DNA from: Platanthera guangdongensis
Lineage: Eukaryota > Streptophyta > Magnoliopsida > Asparagales > Orchidaceae
Assembly (NCBI GenBank): GCA_039583875.1
Contig: CM077151.1
Location: 27,914,390 to 27,978,389, forward strand
DNA length: 64,000 nucleotides
Direction of reading: 5' to 3'
In this document: piece after piece, positions 51,365-63,213 of the stretch
Layout: every line of letters starts with the position of its first letter
Position numbering within the stretch: position 1 is the first letter of the stretch
Translations under genes and position numbers: made by a program
The notes under the pieces: model-generated
What the model saw: the letters and a program-made list of their open reading frames with translations, nothing else
What the model was told of the DNA's origin: nothing
Database searches by the model: none

Positions 51365-53430
51365 TGAGCCGGAAAGTACCTGGCCCCTCCCAGGAGAGTC
51401 AACCTGTCAAGCCAGCTAATGGGAGCCTGGGTGACGAGACGGCCTCGGGGTAAAAAACACTTGGCCTCCCCGAGGGGTCGACCTGTCAAGCCAGCTAATG
51501 GGAGCCTGGGTGACGAGACGGCCTCGGGGTAAAAAACACTTGGCCTCCATGAGAGATCAACCCGCCCTGTCAGTTAGTGAGAGCATGACAGCGGACTCCA
51601 TCTCGGAGCTAAAAGGAATTAGCCTTCACGAGAGATCAACCTGCCCTGCCAGCTAGTGAGAGCCTGACAGCGGAATCCATCTCGGAGCTAAAAGGACTTA
51701 GCCTCCACGAGAGATCAACCTGCCCTGCCAGCTAGTGAGAGCCTGGCAGCGGAATCCATCTCGGAGCTAAAAGGACTTAGCCTCCACGAGAGATCAACCT
51801 ACCCTGCCAGCTAGTGAGAGCCTGACAGCGGAATCCATCTCGGAGCTAAAAGGACTTAGCCTCCACGAGAGATCAACCTGCCCTGCCAGCTAGTGAGAGC
51901 CTGGCAGCGGAATCCATCTCGGAGCTAAAAGGACTTAGCCTCCACGAGAGATCAACCTGCCCTGCCAGCTAGTGAGAGCCTGGACAGCGGAATCCATCTC
52001 GGAGCTAAAAGGACTTAGCCTCCACGAGAGATCAACCTACCCTGCCAGCTAGTGAGAGCCTGACAGCGGAATCCATCTCGGAGCTAAAAGGACTTAGCCT
52101 CTACAAGAGATCAACCTGCCCTGCGAGCTAGTGAGAGCCTGACAGCGGAATCCATCTCGGAGCTAAAATGACTTAGCCTCCACGAGAGATCAACCTACCC
52201 TGCCAGCTTGTGAGAACCTAACAACGGAATCCATCTCGGAGCTAAAAGGACTTAGCCTCCACGAGAGATCAACCTGCCCTGCCAGCTAGTGAGAGCCTGG
52301 CAGCGGAATCCATCTCAGAGCTAAAAGGACTTAGCCTCCACGAGAGATCAACCTGCCCTGCCAGCTAGTGAGAGCCTGGCAGCGGAATCCATCTCGGAGC
52401 TAAAAGGACTTAGCCTCCACGAGAGATCAACCTACCCTGCCAGCTTGTGAGAACCTGGCAGCGGAATCCATATCGGAGCTAAAAGGACTTAGCCTCCACG
52501 AGAGATCAACCTACCCTGCCAGCTAGTGAGAGCCTGACAGCGGAATCCATCTCGGTGCTAAAAGGACTTAGCCTCCACGAGAGATCAACCTGCCCTGCCA
52601 GCTAGTGAGAGCCTGACAGCGGAATCCATCTCGGTGCTAAAAGGACTTAGCCTCCACGAGAGATCAACCTGCCCTGCCAGCTTGTGAGAACCTGGCAGCA
52701 GAATCCATCTCGGAGCTAAAAGGACTTAGCATCCACGAGAGATCAACCTACCCTGCCAGCTAGTAAGAGCCTGACAGCGGAATCCATCTCGGAGCTAAAA
52801 GGACTTAGCCTCCATGAGAGATCAACCTGCCCTGCCAGCTTGTGAGAGCCTACCAGCGGAATCCATCTCGGAGCTAAAAGGAGTTAGCCTCCACGAGAGA
52901 TCAACCTGCCCTGCCAGCTTGTGAGAACCTGGCAGCGGAATCCATCTCGGAGCTAAAAGGACTTAGCCTCCAGGAGAGATCAACCTGCCCTGCCAGCTTG
53001 TGAGAGCCTGGCAGCGGAATCCATCTCAGAGCTAAAAGGACTTAGCCTCCACGAGAGATCAACTTGCCCTGCCAGCTAGTGAGAGCCTGACAGCGGAATC
53101 CATCTCGGAGCTAAAAGGACTTAGTCTCCACGAGAGATCAACCTGTCCTGCCAGCTAGTGAGAGCCTGACAGCGGAATCCATCTCGGAGCTAAAAGGACT
53201 TAGCCTCCACGAGAGATAAACCTGTCCTACCGCTCGTGAGAACCTGGCAGCGGAATCCATCTCGGAGCTAAAAGGACTTAGCCTCCACGAGAGATCAACC
53301 TGCCCTGTCATCTAGTGAGAGCCTGACAGCGGAATCCATCTCGGAGCTAAAAGGACTTAGCCTCCACGAGAGATCAACCTGCCCTGCCAGATTGTTGGAG
53401 CCTATCAGCGGAATCCATCTCGGGGGGAGA
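51365..53430. repeat. 79-bp minisatellite, about 26 units
   Basis: The unit begins CTCGGAGCTAAAAGGACTTA and continues GCCTCCACGAGAGATCAACC, TGCCCTGCCAGCTAGTGAGA, GCCTGACAGCGGAATCCAT. Starts at 51444, 51523, 51602, 51681 and 51760 are each 79 bp apart, and 53419 is exactly 23 units beyond 51602. The first units are diverged. Since 79 is not a multiple of three, it is not a coding repeat. Confidence 0.95.
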
Positions 53431-53619
53431 CCTTTCATGGAGCATAAATATTTTTCGGTGGTTTCTAGCATTAATTATAGCTGATACTACGCAAGCTAAG
53501 TTCATTACAAAGAGATGAATCACTTCTCTCCTACCTCCCTCTTCCCTCGTGAATCATCCGATCCTTCCCCGGTTGCCCACATCAACCCTGTCCTCACATC
53601 TCTCCTCTGCCGCCTCGGG

Positions 53620-55057
53620 TCAGACTTCTTCAATCCTCACCGGGTCTTGCGCTTGTTGAGGCTGATGAGGTTGCGGTGCTGGAGCTCTTGTCCTTCTCAA
53701 CTCCAGAAATTTGGGGCAAGTAGATGTTGTGTGGCCTTCCTCCTGGTGGAACTCACAGTAGGGTAACTCTACTCTGACTCTTCTCCTTCCCGTGCGGTTC
53801 CTCCTCTCCCTTCGACCAATTTCCATCGCTTGCTGTGGTGGGAGTAGGAGCTGCCTAGGGGCTTGCCTTTGGAAGTTGAACCTCCCTCGGCCTTCATGAA
53901 AATCCCCCCACCTTGGTTGTGACCTCTTCCTGGACCCTGAATGGGTCCTCCCTGCTGCCTCCAACCTGGTTATGGACCCTCCTGTCCCTGGAACCCCTGA
54001 GCTCTCTGCTCCTCTCCCCTTCTTCCTTCCTGATGTCTCGAGCCTCCTTGCTCCTTCGACTCCGCCTCTGTTAGCCTTGCCAACTTTTTGACAAATGACC
54101 GGTTGGCCGCCTCCATGGCTATCTCCTCTGCCACCCTTTCCATCAGCTCTTCGAAGGAAAGGGGGGCCTTCCGGGTCAAGCTCATCTTGAAGAAGCCCTC
54201 CTTCAGCCCAACAGTGAAGGCCATCTAGAGAGCATACCCGGGCATCTCCTGGACCTCCAAGATCTCTTCTTGGAACCTGTCAACGTAGCGGGCCAGCGAC
54301 TCCTCGACCCCCTGCCTTATCAGGAAGATGGACTCAGGACTCCTCTTTCTCTTCTTGGAGGTGGAGAAGCGGAGCTGGAAGCTCCGGCTCAAGTCCTTGA
54401 ACCCGTAGATCGACCTTGGAGGGAGTTGATGGAACCAGTCTCTTGCCTTCTCCTTCAACATGATCGCAAAGAGGCAACACTTGAAGGCATCTGTCATCGG
54501 CCTGATGGAGACCGCATCCTCGAACCATTGCAAGTGCTGGACGGGATCATCCTTCCCGGTATAGTAAGCCATGTTTGGCTCTCTGAACCCCTCGGGAACG
54601 AGAGCTGAGATGATCAGCTCGCTGAAGGGTGACCCCCTAAGGGGTGGTCTCGCCACCTCCACTCGTGCGACCTGCTCGCCTTGAAGGTTGGCACTCGCCG
54701 GGCTGGAGAACAGCTCCCGGCCAGTGAGGTCTCGCTCGACCCCATCTCCCATCCTTTCCTTCCCTTGCCTTCTTCCTAGTGCACTTCCTTTTTCCCCCGC
54801 TGGGGTCATCTCGCCTAGACCCCTAGGAGTCGGCTCGTCGAGAAGGGGAGCTAACTCCTGTGGGGTTGGAGTGGAGCTTCCACCCTGAGGAGCAATGCTG
54901 CGCAGCATTCCATGATGCCTTGGATGGAGGCCATGAACTCTTGCCTTCCCACAAAGGGTCCTGAGCTAGGGAGCTCGCCGAGATCATCACTACCTCCCTG
55001 ACCTCCAGTCATGACACTCTCCCGAGATCTTCTGTGTTGGTCACTCTCCTCGCTCAC
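53620..55057 (-). pseudogene. Gypsy-type Gag (broken)
   Basis: From 55057 the frame reads MSEESDQHRRSRESVMTGGQ and shifts near 54900. It then runs 54908-53970 with a single in-frame TAG at 54225-54227, and a further shift leads into 53964-53620. Capsid landmarks: PFSELIISALVPEGFREPNM, YYTGKDDPVQHLQWFEDAV, CCLFAIMLKEKARDWFHQLP, PESIFLIRQGVEESLARYVD, AFTVGLKEGFFKMSL. The knuckle-like end is PYCEFHQEEGHTTSTCPKFL. This order is typical of plant Tat/Ogre-like Gag. Function would be particle assembly and RNA packaging. Confidence 0.85.
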
Positions 55058-56165
55058 TGCACCAAAATGTTGAAACCAAAAACTTGGTCCCTGTGGAGTT
55101 CGGGGTCCCTAGAAAGGGGTGACCTCACACCTACTACACTCAAGAGAACGTCACGGACCAAAGCACCAAGAAACTAGAAACAGACCCTCGGCTCTAGCGC
55201 GGAGGTCCCACCTCACACCCGGAAGGCTACCTGAGCACTTCACCTCCCTAGCCAATGCTCGAGCTAGGGTGCCTTGGAGAGCTCTCTCCACTCTACCAAG
55301 AAGAAGTTAAGGGAGGAGGAAACTAGTAAAGGGGGTCCCCTCCAAGGCACCCAAGGGGGACTATTTATAGTTTTTCCAAGTCCTGGGGGTAAAATGACCA
55401 AAATCCCCTTACGCCCAATATACCTTGGGCCAATAGAAAACAGCCACGTCGGGGGGGGGGGGGGGGGGGCAGAGGGGTAATCCCCTCCACCCCGAGGGCA
55501 AGACGGTAAAAGAAGGGGGGCAAGGGCGAGAAGGCTGGGCGAGCTGGCGGCCTGCGAGCTGGGGCGGCCTGCGAGCTGGGGCGGCCTGCGAGCTGGGGCG
55601 GCCTGCGAGCTGGGGCGGCTTGGGCGCTGGGGCGGCTTGGGCGCTGAGGCGGCCTGCAAGCTGCGGCGACCTATGAGCTGGGGCGGCCTGCGAGCTGGGG
55701 CGACCTGCAAGCTGGGGCGCCCTGCGAGCTGGGGCGGCCCTGCGAGCTGCGGCGGCCTGCGAGCTGCGGCCTGGCGAGCTGGCCTATTTGGCGAGACGGC
55801 AGCCTGGGCGAAGCGGCGGTCTGCTTGCGGGCTGGGGCGGCCTGGCTGGGTGAGCTTGGCGGCCTGGGACCGGGCTGAGGCGGCTTGGGCAGCCTGGCCG
55901 GGTGAGCATGGTGGCCTGCGATCGGGCTGAGGCGGCTTGGGCGGCCTGGCCGGGTGAGCTTGGCGGCCTGGGACCGGGCTGTGGCGGCTTGACCGACTTC
56001 TCAAGAGTGCCTTGGGGTGGGGGGAGAAATATTTTCTCCCCCTACTAGTATGTTCTACATGTTCACCCAAAATTGCCCCCTAGGAGTGCAAAATCCCAAA
56101 AAACTTAAAAACGTGCATGCCTTGTTTGGGGTCCACTCTTCGCGAATACGGGGTTGTACAACGCG

Positions 56166-56490
56166 AATAGGTCTCGATGACACGCCTCCGCGAATGAGAC
56201 TTTGCTTGCAGTCAGAGCCTCTTCTCGACGGCTCCACGATCGAGAAACCATCACAATGAAAATTATCAAGTCATCATTACGTAATCGAATGAGGGATGGA
56301 TAAATCAATATTTGTTTATTGACATATATTGAAAAAGACATATTTTCTACTATTGTAGGTGTATTTTTTATATAATTTTTATCATATTAATGCGGTTGTT
56401 TAATATTTTTCAATTTATGATTTTTGTAATTTTGAAGTCTACTCGCACTGAAACAAATTCATGTATCCACCACTAATTTAAGCATATATT
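56166..56490. other. Spacer, no gene
   Basis: AT-rich with no domain or complete element recognised. Confidence 0.35.
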
Positions 56491-56495
56491 ACTCT

Positions 56496-57802
56496 TGTTG
56501 TGGATGACTTCCATTTTATAAAGGTTGGGTGTGCACATAACCACACACCCATGATCTCCACCCCAAAAAAGATGAGATCATGGGATTGACCGCGCACACG
56601 ATCACCGCGCTCGATCCCCGCGCGCCGATCTCATCATGCGTAATGGGCAAACCGCCGCGAGCACCACCTTGCCGGCAGCGGGCGGCCGACCTCCTCCCCG
56701 GCCGCTGGCCGCCCGCCCTCTCTCGCCACGCCGACCCCGGTCGCGGCTGAGGAAGCGGCCCCCCGGGTCGCGCCACCCGCGGCCGCCGGCGCGGCCCGGG
56801 GGGCGGCCGCGCAGGCCTCCCCCACGCTCGACCGCCGGCGCGGCCCAGGAGGACGGCCACCCAGGCCGCCCCCTCCCTCGGTCGCCGGCACGCGGCCAAA
56901 GGGAGCGGCTCGGGGCCCTCCCCGGCCACCGTCGGCTGTCCTCCCCACGCCGAAGAATTTGGCGGCGAGTTCGTCGGCCACCCGCGGAGTCCTGCTCCCG
57001 TTATCCGATCGATGGGGGCCGCTCCCGGCCGTCTGATCCACGCGTAACCACCTACTAACCACCGGGTTAGTGGGAGGCATTTGATTAATATTTTGTAATT
57101 TATTTAAATGGTCTCCGAATAGCGAAATACGCACATTTAAACTATACTAAAAAATAATCGTGATTGTGGTTATGATGTGCGGATAGCCGCGTAACCAGCA
57201 TAACCACCACCCGGAGCTTATAAAAGAAGGCACATGCCTCCTCATTTCTTACATTTTTCCTCTGAGTCTTCTTCTTCATCAGGTTGGAGCTCTGTCGAAT
57301 TCCTCCTACGAGCAGCACCCGAGCCACACCAGAGCTGCACCCGAGTCACGAGCGAGTCAAGCTGAAGCCACCCGACGAAGTCAAGTCTCTCAAGTTCCAG
57401 GTAGCCCCCACAAGCTCAAGTCCAGGTGCTCCGCTCCACGTCCCGAATAAGCAATCCGCTAACCAAAGACCACCAGCGCGAAGAGCAATTTGTAACAACT
57501 CACGGCGCGACGGCTTGCCGTCCGCCGGGTGCCAAGTGTTCTCTCACCCCAAAAGTTGTAGCGAGAGGTGGTCTGTCACCCTCAAATTCCCTAAACAAGC
57601 TGTAACAACTATAAAATAGTGGACTTTGACCTGCACAAATCCGGTCATGTGATTTTTTACCCAGTTGAGAAGTTTTTCCACGTTAAAACTGTTTGTGTAC
57701 AATCGACCTACTATATTAACTGTGTGCGCGCTCGACCGCCCCGAGAGTTAAGACGGTTCAGGTTATTTTGGTCCAACTAGGACGTCGAGTTAGACCGCAA
57801 CA
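56496..57802 (+). mobile_element. Solo LTR (about 1307 bp), same family as 46960-47853
   Basis: It starts TGTTGTGGATGACTTCC and ends TTAGACCGCAACA. ACTCT precedes it and ACTTCT follows, a target duplication with one extra base. The middle is very GC-rich (56640-57000). The promoter half contains GGAGCTTATAAAAGAAGGC near 57214 (TATA box), and the 3' half repeats TACCCAGTTGAGAAG and CGTTAAAACTG seen in the sister copies. Confidence 0.75.
57214..57232 (+). promoter_or_regulatory. TATA box of the solo LTR
   Basis: CTTATAAAAGAAGGCAC fits a strong plant TATA box. The sister LTRs have CTTTTATAACGG (minus, near 47455) and CCTTTTTATAGGC (minus, near 6785) at the same place. Confidence 0.55.
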
Positions 57803-57888
57803 ACTTCTAAAATATTTAGGTTGGATATAAAGTTTCATAAATGAAATAGATACAATAAGGTACACAAGTTTAATTATCTAAAGATTAC

Positions 57889-58073
57889 GGCTCCGCTTAG
57901 CACGATGGTGGCGATCATGAACATAGAAGTTAAATTGTCATTCGTTAACGCTCACCCAAGGAATTTCATCCACTTTTATGTTCAAACAGATGATGTTTGT
58001 TAGGTGATCCTTAACGAATGACAGTTTAACTCGTACATTTACGACCATCACCACCACCATGCCAAACGGAGCC
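57889..58073. mobile_element. MITE, second family
   Basis: GGCTCCGCTTAGCACGATGG at one end and CACCATGCCAAACGGAGCC at the other form terminal inverted repeats over 185 bp. The body shares TTTGTTAGGTGATCCTTAACG and TTCATCCACTTTTATGTTCA with 46118-46295. The target duplication is unclear. Confidence 0.8.
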
Positions 58074-58428
58074 AATATCTATATACTATTTCAAAAAGTG
58101 AAAACTTCATGAATTTCATGGGTGCATCAAAGCAATTGCGGCCGTCCATCTAAAATCTTATTTACCCTAAAATCGAGCACTCCTAAGTCCTACTTCTCAT
58201 TCTTATTTTTCCGATCCATGTCTTCTTCACCTCCAAATTTTTTTTCCGCCGCCTTCTTCCCGTATACCAATTCAGAAAAGACAAAAAGATATTAAATGTA
58301 TAAAAAGATATTATACAAGACAACTCAGCTCTGTCTAGTGCTCGACAAAAAGATATACATTCAAGAAACTGGACGGATGTGATCAAAAATAAATTATATA
58401 TATATATATATATATCTTTATTATATTA

Positions 58429-59100
58429 CGAGTATCTTCGCACGGGCTACGCTCGTGCTCGATGCTCTCGGGCGGCCTTCGGCCGCATCAGGCAGGCTTC
58501 GCCCGCCTACGAAAGGGCTTCGCTTGTGCTTGATGCTTCGCGTGGTGTTCGGCTGCATAGATCCACCATCTCGGCGCCCCACCCGCCACTCGCAGTTTCC
58601 GGAGCCATATGGTTATTTGATTTTGCTCTGGCGTAGCACGTGCGAAAATGCTCGTTTTATTACAAGAATATGTTACTGGGTACAGATTTTATCTGATATG
58701 AATATATAATTAATGTTATTTTGTATAGGAATATATAATTGATTTTGCTGCTAATCGCCTCCACCATGCTTCTGCCGTCCCCCGCCCGCGAGCTTTCCGC
58801 CGTGCTTCCCCGCCCTCAAGCTTTCCGCCGTGTTTTTCCGCCAGTGAGCTGCAGTTTTTATGTGATCTAAAATATCTGCGTTGTATATTGGAGGAGACGC
58901 CGTCGAGATGTCGAGATAAGTGGCGGCAAGTTTGATCGGCCAAACCAGAGGATAGTTGTTAATGTGCATCATAAAACATACATTATCTGATAATAATAAT
59001 AATAATATTTACAGTGATGAGAGAGATAAAGCTGAGGATTGAGAATAAGGAAAATATAAGAATAAGTACATATTATAAAATTAACCGAAGGGGCTGCGAC
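58429..59100 (-). mobile_element. Helitron 3' end on the minus strand (extent to the right unknown)
   Basis: Read on the minus strand, GCACGAGC-gta-GCCCGTGC (stem with one wobble) is followed by GAAGATA and CTCG, then TAATATAAT. The end at 30779 reads CCCGTTC-GAAGATG-CTAG-T, so the two share the hairpin-GAAGATR-CTMG layout. CTCG is a changed CTAG. Neighbouring GCCTTCGGCC and GGCTTCGCCC blocks also match the GC-rich tail before 30779. The 5' limit is a guess. Confidence 0.5.
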
Positions 59101-59135
59101 TCCAGAGAAGAGAGCTGTCGGGGGAAGGCTCGACA

Positions 59136-61463
59136 ATGGGAAGAGCTCGCCATGAGATATCTCAATATGTAAACGGTCGATGGATATGTCCGCAGGAGAG
59201 AGATGGGAAAAAATTCAAGTTCAATATGTACCAAACATATCCTTCGGTAATTCGTTTACAAATACATCTGCCAAACAAACATCAAGTTCAGTTCCGCAGT
59301 ACTGATGTACTTACTAACATTCTTGCAAATGAGCGCAACACTCGTACAATGTTAACTGAATTTTTCAGTATTAATGACAGTAACCAAGAGCAACACGTGT
59401 ACTTTTACACTGAATTTCCAAAACACTACACATGAAATTCGAGTTTAAGAACTTGGCATAAACGAAGGCGCCGTCAAAAGGCTATTACTCGAATGTACTC
59501 TGTACATCCTTCAGAAGGAGAAAGATTTTACCTGCGCATGCTTCTAAATCATATTCGAGCACCACGATCTTTTGAACATTTGATGACAGTTGGTGCTGTT
59601 ACCCATCAAACATTTAAATCCGCAGCTGAACATTATGGTCTATTAGAACGAGACAACGGTCTACATATTTGTATGTTTGATGTTAATGAGTTTCAGATGT
59701 CCGCAGCACTGCGTACTTTATTTACAACAATTTTGTTATTCTGCAATCCCACAGATGTTAGAGAGCTTTGGAATGCCAACTACACAGCAATGACAGAAGA
59801 TTTCCTTACATTGTCATCTACCAACGACGTATACGTCCTCAACAAACTACTTCGTGAAATCGACAACATTCTTCAACAACACAACAAATCCATTACACAA
59901 TTTGATATCCCGAAAATGTCTTCAACCTTCGAAAATATTACAGACTTCTCCATCTTAATTGCGGATGAACTGTCAATGCATATTTCAAATACAGATCTTG
60001 CTTCTGTTTTATCATTAAATCAACGTCAAGCATATATCTTCCATATTATTACTGAATGTGTTCGACAAGGCACTGCCGATATTTTCTTCATTGACGGACC
60101 TGCTGACACTGGAAAAACCTTTTTATACAAATCCATTCTTGCCCACCTACGCAAAAATGATCATATTATACTTGCCACTGCATCATCAGACATTGTTACA
60201 ACTCTTCTTCCAGGAGGAAATACAACACATCTGAGATTCAAGATTCCTATTCCTATTGAAGCAGAGTAATACTGTAAATTCGTCAAAACATCAGATATGC
60301 AACAACTCTTACAACATTGTTCCGCTATTCTGTGGGATGAAGCACCTATGTCGCACAAACATATTTTCGAAGCTGTTGACCGCTCATTACGAGATGTTCT
60401 GAACACAAACCTACCTTTTGGTACTAAAGTTGTAATCATGGGCAGTGATTTTCGTCAAATTCCACCAGTTGTGATTAATGGAACAATGTCACAAATTATT
60501 AATGCCAGTATTGTTACATCGCCATTGTGGTTAGCTGTCAAACTACTATCACTAACTGAAAATATGTGTGCACTCAATGATCAGCATTTCTCAGAGTTTC
60601 TTCTTCAAATTGGAAATGGTACTGAATCTACATATGGTGATGATATGATACGCATTCCTGATTCAATGATTATTCCCTAGGATGGCGATCATTCACTCAA
60701 TATACTTATCAACATCATATTCTCTAATATTACATGTAATATTAGTAACTATGATTACTGGGAGAATAGGGTGTTATTGAGTCCGTTAAATGAAGATGTT
60801 GCGCATTTAAATGAGAAATGTCTGAATATTTTCCCTGGTGATGAGATAACATATTACTCTTTTGATTCTGTTGATGATGACAAACGTAATTTATACACAC
60901 CAGAATTTTTAAATAACATCTCAGCAAGTAATCTTCCGCCCCACAAACTGTCTTTAAAGATAGGTGCCCCTATTATGCTTCTGCGGAATTTAAACCCGCG
61001 TATTGGTCTTTGCAATGGTTCACGACTCATATGCCGATAATTTTCAAGAAATGTTATTACAACAAAAAATCTTACTGGTCAACATAAAGGCAAACCAGTT
61101 TTTTTACCGCGCATACCTCTAAAAAATACTGGAGATCAACATCTGCCTTTTGAACTCACCAGAAAACAATTTCCAATTCGATTGAGCTTTGCACTGACCA
61201 TAAACAAATCTCAAGGACAGACAATCGAACATGTTGGCCTTTATCTACCATCTCCTGTTTTCACTCACGGTCAACTCTACATTGCTCTATCCAGAGGCAC
61301 TACTGTTACAAACACAAATGTATTAGTTAAAGATAGTATTGTACCTGGACTTCCTGGCACGTACACCAAAAATATTGTTTACAAAGAAATACTATCAAAA
61401 GTAAACATACATGTACATTATATTGTTTATATTTCCTTTCAAATTTCACATACCGTGATATGA
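59136..61463 (+). pseudogene. Helitron Pif1-like helicase, one frame with four stop codons
   Basis: A single frame, without any frameshift, spans 59136-61463 and is broken by TGA 59433, TAA 60267, TAG 60678 and TAA 61038. Landmarks in order: a middle-region match (HEISQYVNGRWI), MYSVHPSEGERFYLRMLLNH, Walker A DGPADTGKTFLYKSIL, Walker B AILWDEAPMSHKH, VVIMGSDFRQIPPVV, MLLRNLNPRIGLCNGSRLIC, and motif VI FALTINKSQGQTIEHVGLYL with LYIALSRGT. This is the helicase half of a Helitron RepHel, which unwinds DNA during rolling-circle transposition. The Rep nuclease domain is absent upstream, so the copy is 5'-truncated. The position of 59136 is the first ATG after similarity begins. Confidence 0.88.
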
Positions 61464-63213
61464 TCGTAGCATGTTCAATTATTTCTTACTTTTATATTAC
61501 CTGCACAGCCAACTCATTCGTAATCGTTCGCATTTACAACAATAAAAATTTATTTCTCTTCTTCCAGGTACACTCGAAAAACACAAATTACATAATACCT
61601 ACATCTATGCTTTTCTTATGTACTACAATTACTGTTACCACTCTCAGAATAAAAAAACCTTCCCACATAAAAAATGTCTCATGTTACGTAGTGCATGTGA
61701 AATTATGTCATATTTTACTGACTACAAAACACCCACATATGCTCAATTTATTTTCAAAGTCAAAACTTATATTATTTTATTACGTAGCTTTCTGGATTTA
61801 AAACTCTTACCTCTAATACTCAATGAATCTTATCATAAATAAATATTCTTTTTATATGATTACTCTATCAAATTCTCAAGACTCAATATTGTAAATATTG
61901 TTATTACTTACATTAAAATATACATTTTTTACATTTAAATAGCACAGTAACTGTTTACTTATAACTCAAAAGTCATACATTATAAATTAATAACTTCAGC
62001 AATTACACATAACAAAACCAATATGACTTGCACTATCCAAATCAACTATAAAATTTGTATTTTTTGTAGTATGACAAAGATAGAACATATCAATGTTCTT
62101 CCCTCTAATAAACAACATATTTGATAACTGTTATGCACAACAACGTAAATACTCCTGCTTAAATAATCATCACCTACCAAAAAACATTAATAAAATTAAT
62201 TCAACATGTTCGACAATTAATGTGATAAAAAAAATATAAAAAAAACTGATTGTTAATATTGTTTTAAAGAACATAATATTGAAGTCATTTACTTTTCTAA
62301 GCATCGCAGAAATGTGCAAACAACATTTTAAAAAGAAATGAATTTCCTATGCGTAATTTAAAATATATTCCTGCGTAAACTTGCAATCATCAATTACTAT
62401 TTCTCCATCTTTTGAGATTAGAAAATCCTTTCATTTAGTTCTGCATTTGATAGCATGAATACACAACAGTACCCGTAAGACCTCCACTATAAGCGTATTT
62501 GTAGGCATGCTATGAAATATAAGCACACATTCTTTTGTTCAACCAATACAGAGTTCCATGCTTACTTGATGATGTAGTCACACTCAAATGCCAATGCCTG
62601 CCAACCACCATTATATTAACTTTCGTTACTATGTCATTTTTATTTTTTATAATATCGTTTGTCGAACTTTGACGACATGTCAAAAATATTCTCATGCTTT
62701 AGATTTTTATAAATAAAAAAATTATTTTTTGCGTTTACCAAATATAATTATATGTTCTAATAGTATAAAATAGTAACATATTAATTAAAGAAATAATAAT
62801 TTCTCTTGCTGCTATTGCTTCTACAACAGAATGCACTGAATCTTTTACTTTAATATACATCGTGCTTTTAAATGAAAAATTATCAACCAAAATATTCTTA
62901 CGTTCATGTGATTGTCATTAAATAACCACAGTCGTACCTGTATCGACAGCAATGCTCAATATGCTTGATGAAATCAGCAGAAATACTTATGATCAATATT
63001 AGTCGAACCTCAAATACGCATTTACATTTATGCTACTATACATTTCACTACTTGATTCTTTTCCATCAAATTTCAACATATCACTTTTTTAACTCTTTCT
63101 CAAATTGCATTTTTTCTGTCACCATTGAAATAAATTTTCTATATAAAATCATTACCTATTCCATCTCAGAGTTTCATTTGTCATTTGATACAGTACATAC
63201 ACATATATTCGCA
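61464..63213. other. AT-rich spacer between helicase and RRM-like gene
   Basis: Low-complexity AT-rich sequence. The open frames at 61460-61842 have no domain. No clear hairpin-CTRR Helitron end was found, so it is unknown whether the first helicase and the next gene belong to one element. Confidence 0.4.

Larger units (their letters stand above)
50101..56160 (-). mobile_element. Complete non-autonomous gypsy-type LTR element with minisatellite in place of pol
   Basis: LTRs are 50101-51290 and 55068-56160 (1190 and 1093 bp). They start TGTTGAAAscCAAAAACTTGG and end CGGGGTTGTACA or a close variant. The target duplication is imperfect, GCGCG at 50096-50100 against ACGCG at 56161-56165. On the minus strand TTTTGGTGCAGTGAGCG follows the 5' LTR as a presumed primer site, and GAAAAGAGCAGGGATTG precedes the 3' LTR. 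The interior holds a broken gag (55057-53620) and, downstream, a 2 kb array of 79-bp repeats. No protease, reverse transcriptase or integrase is present. Confidence 0.85.

Noticed and set aside
51365..53430. CRISPR-like array because of regular spacing
   Set aside because: The whole 79-bp unit is repeated with no unique spacers; it is a minisatellite inside a plant LTR element.
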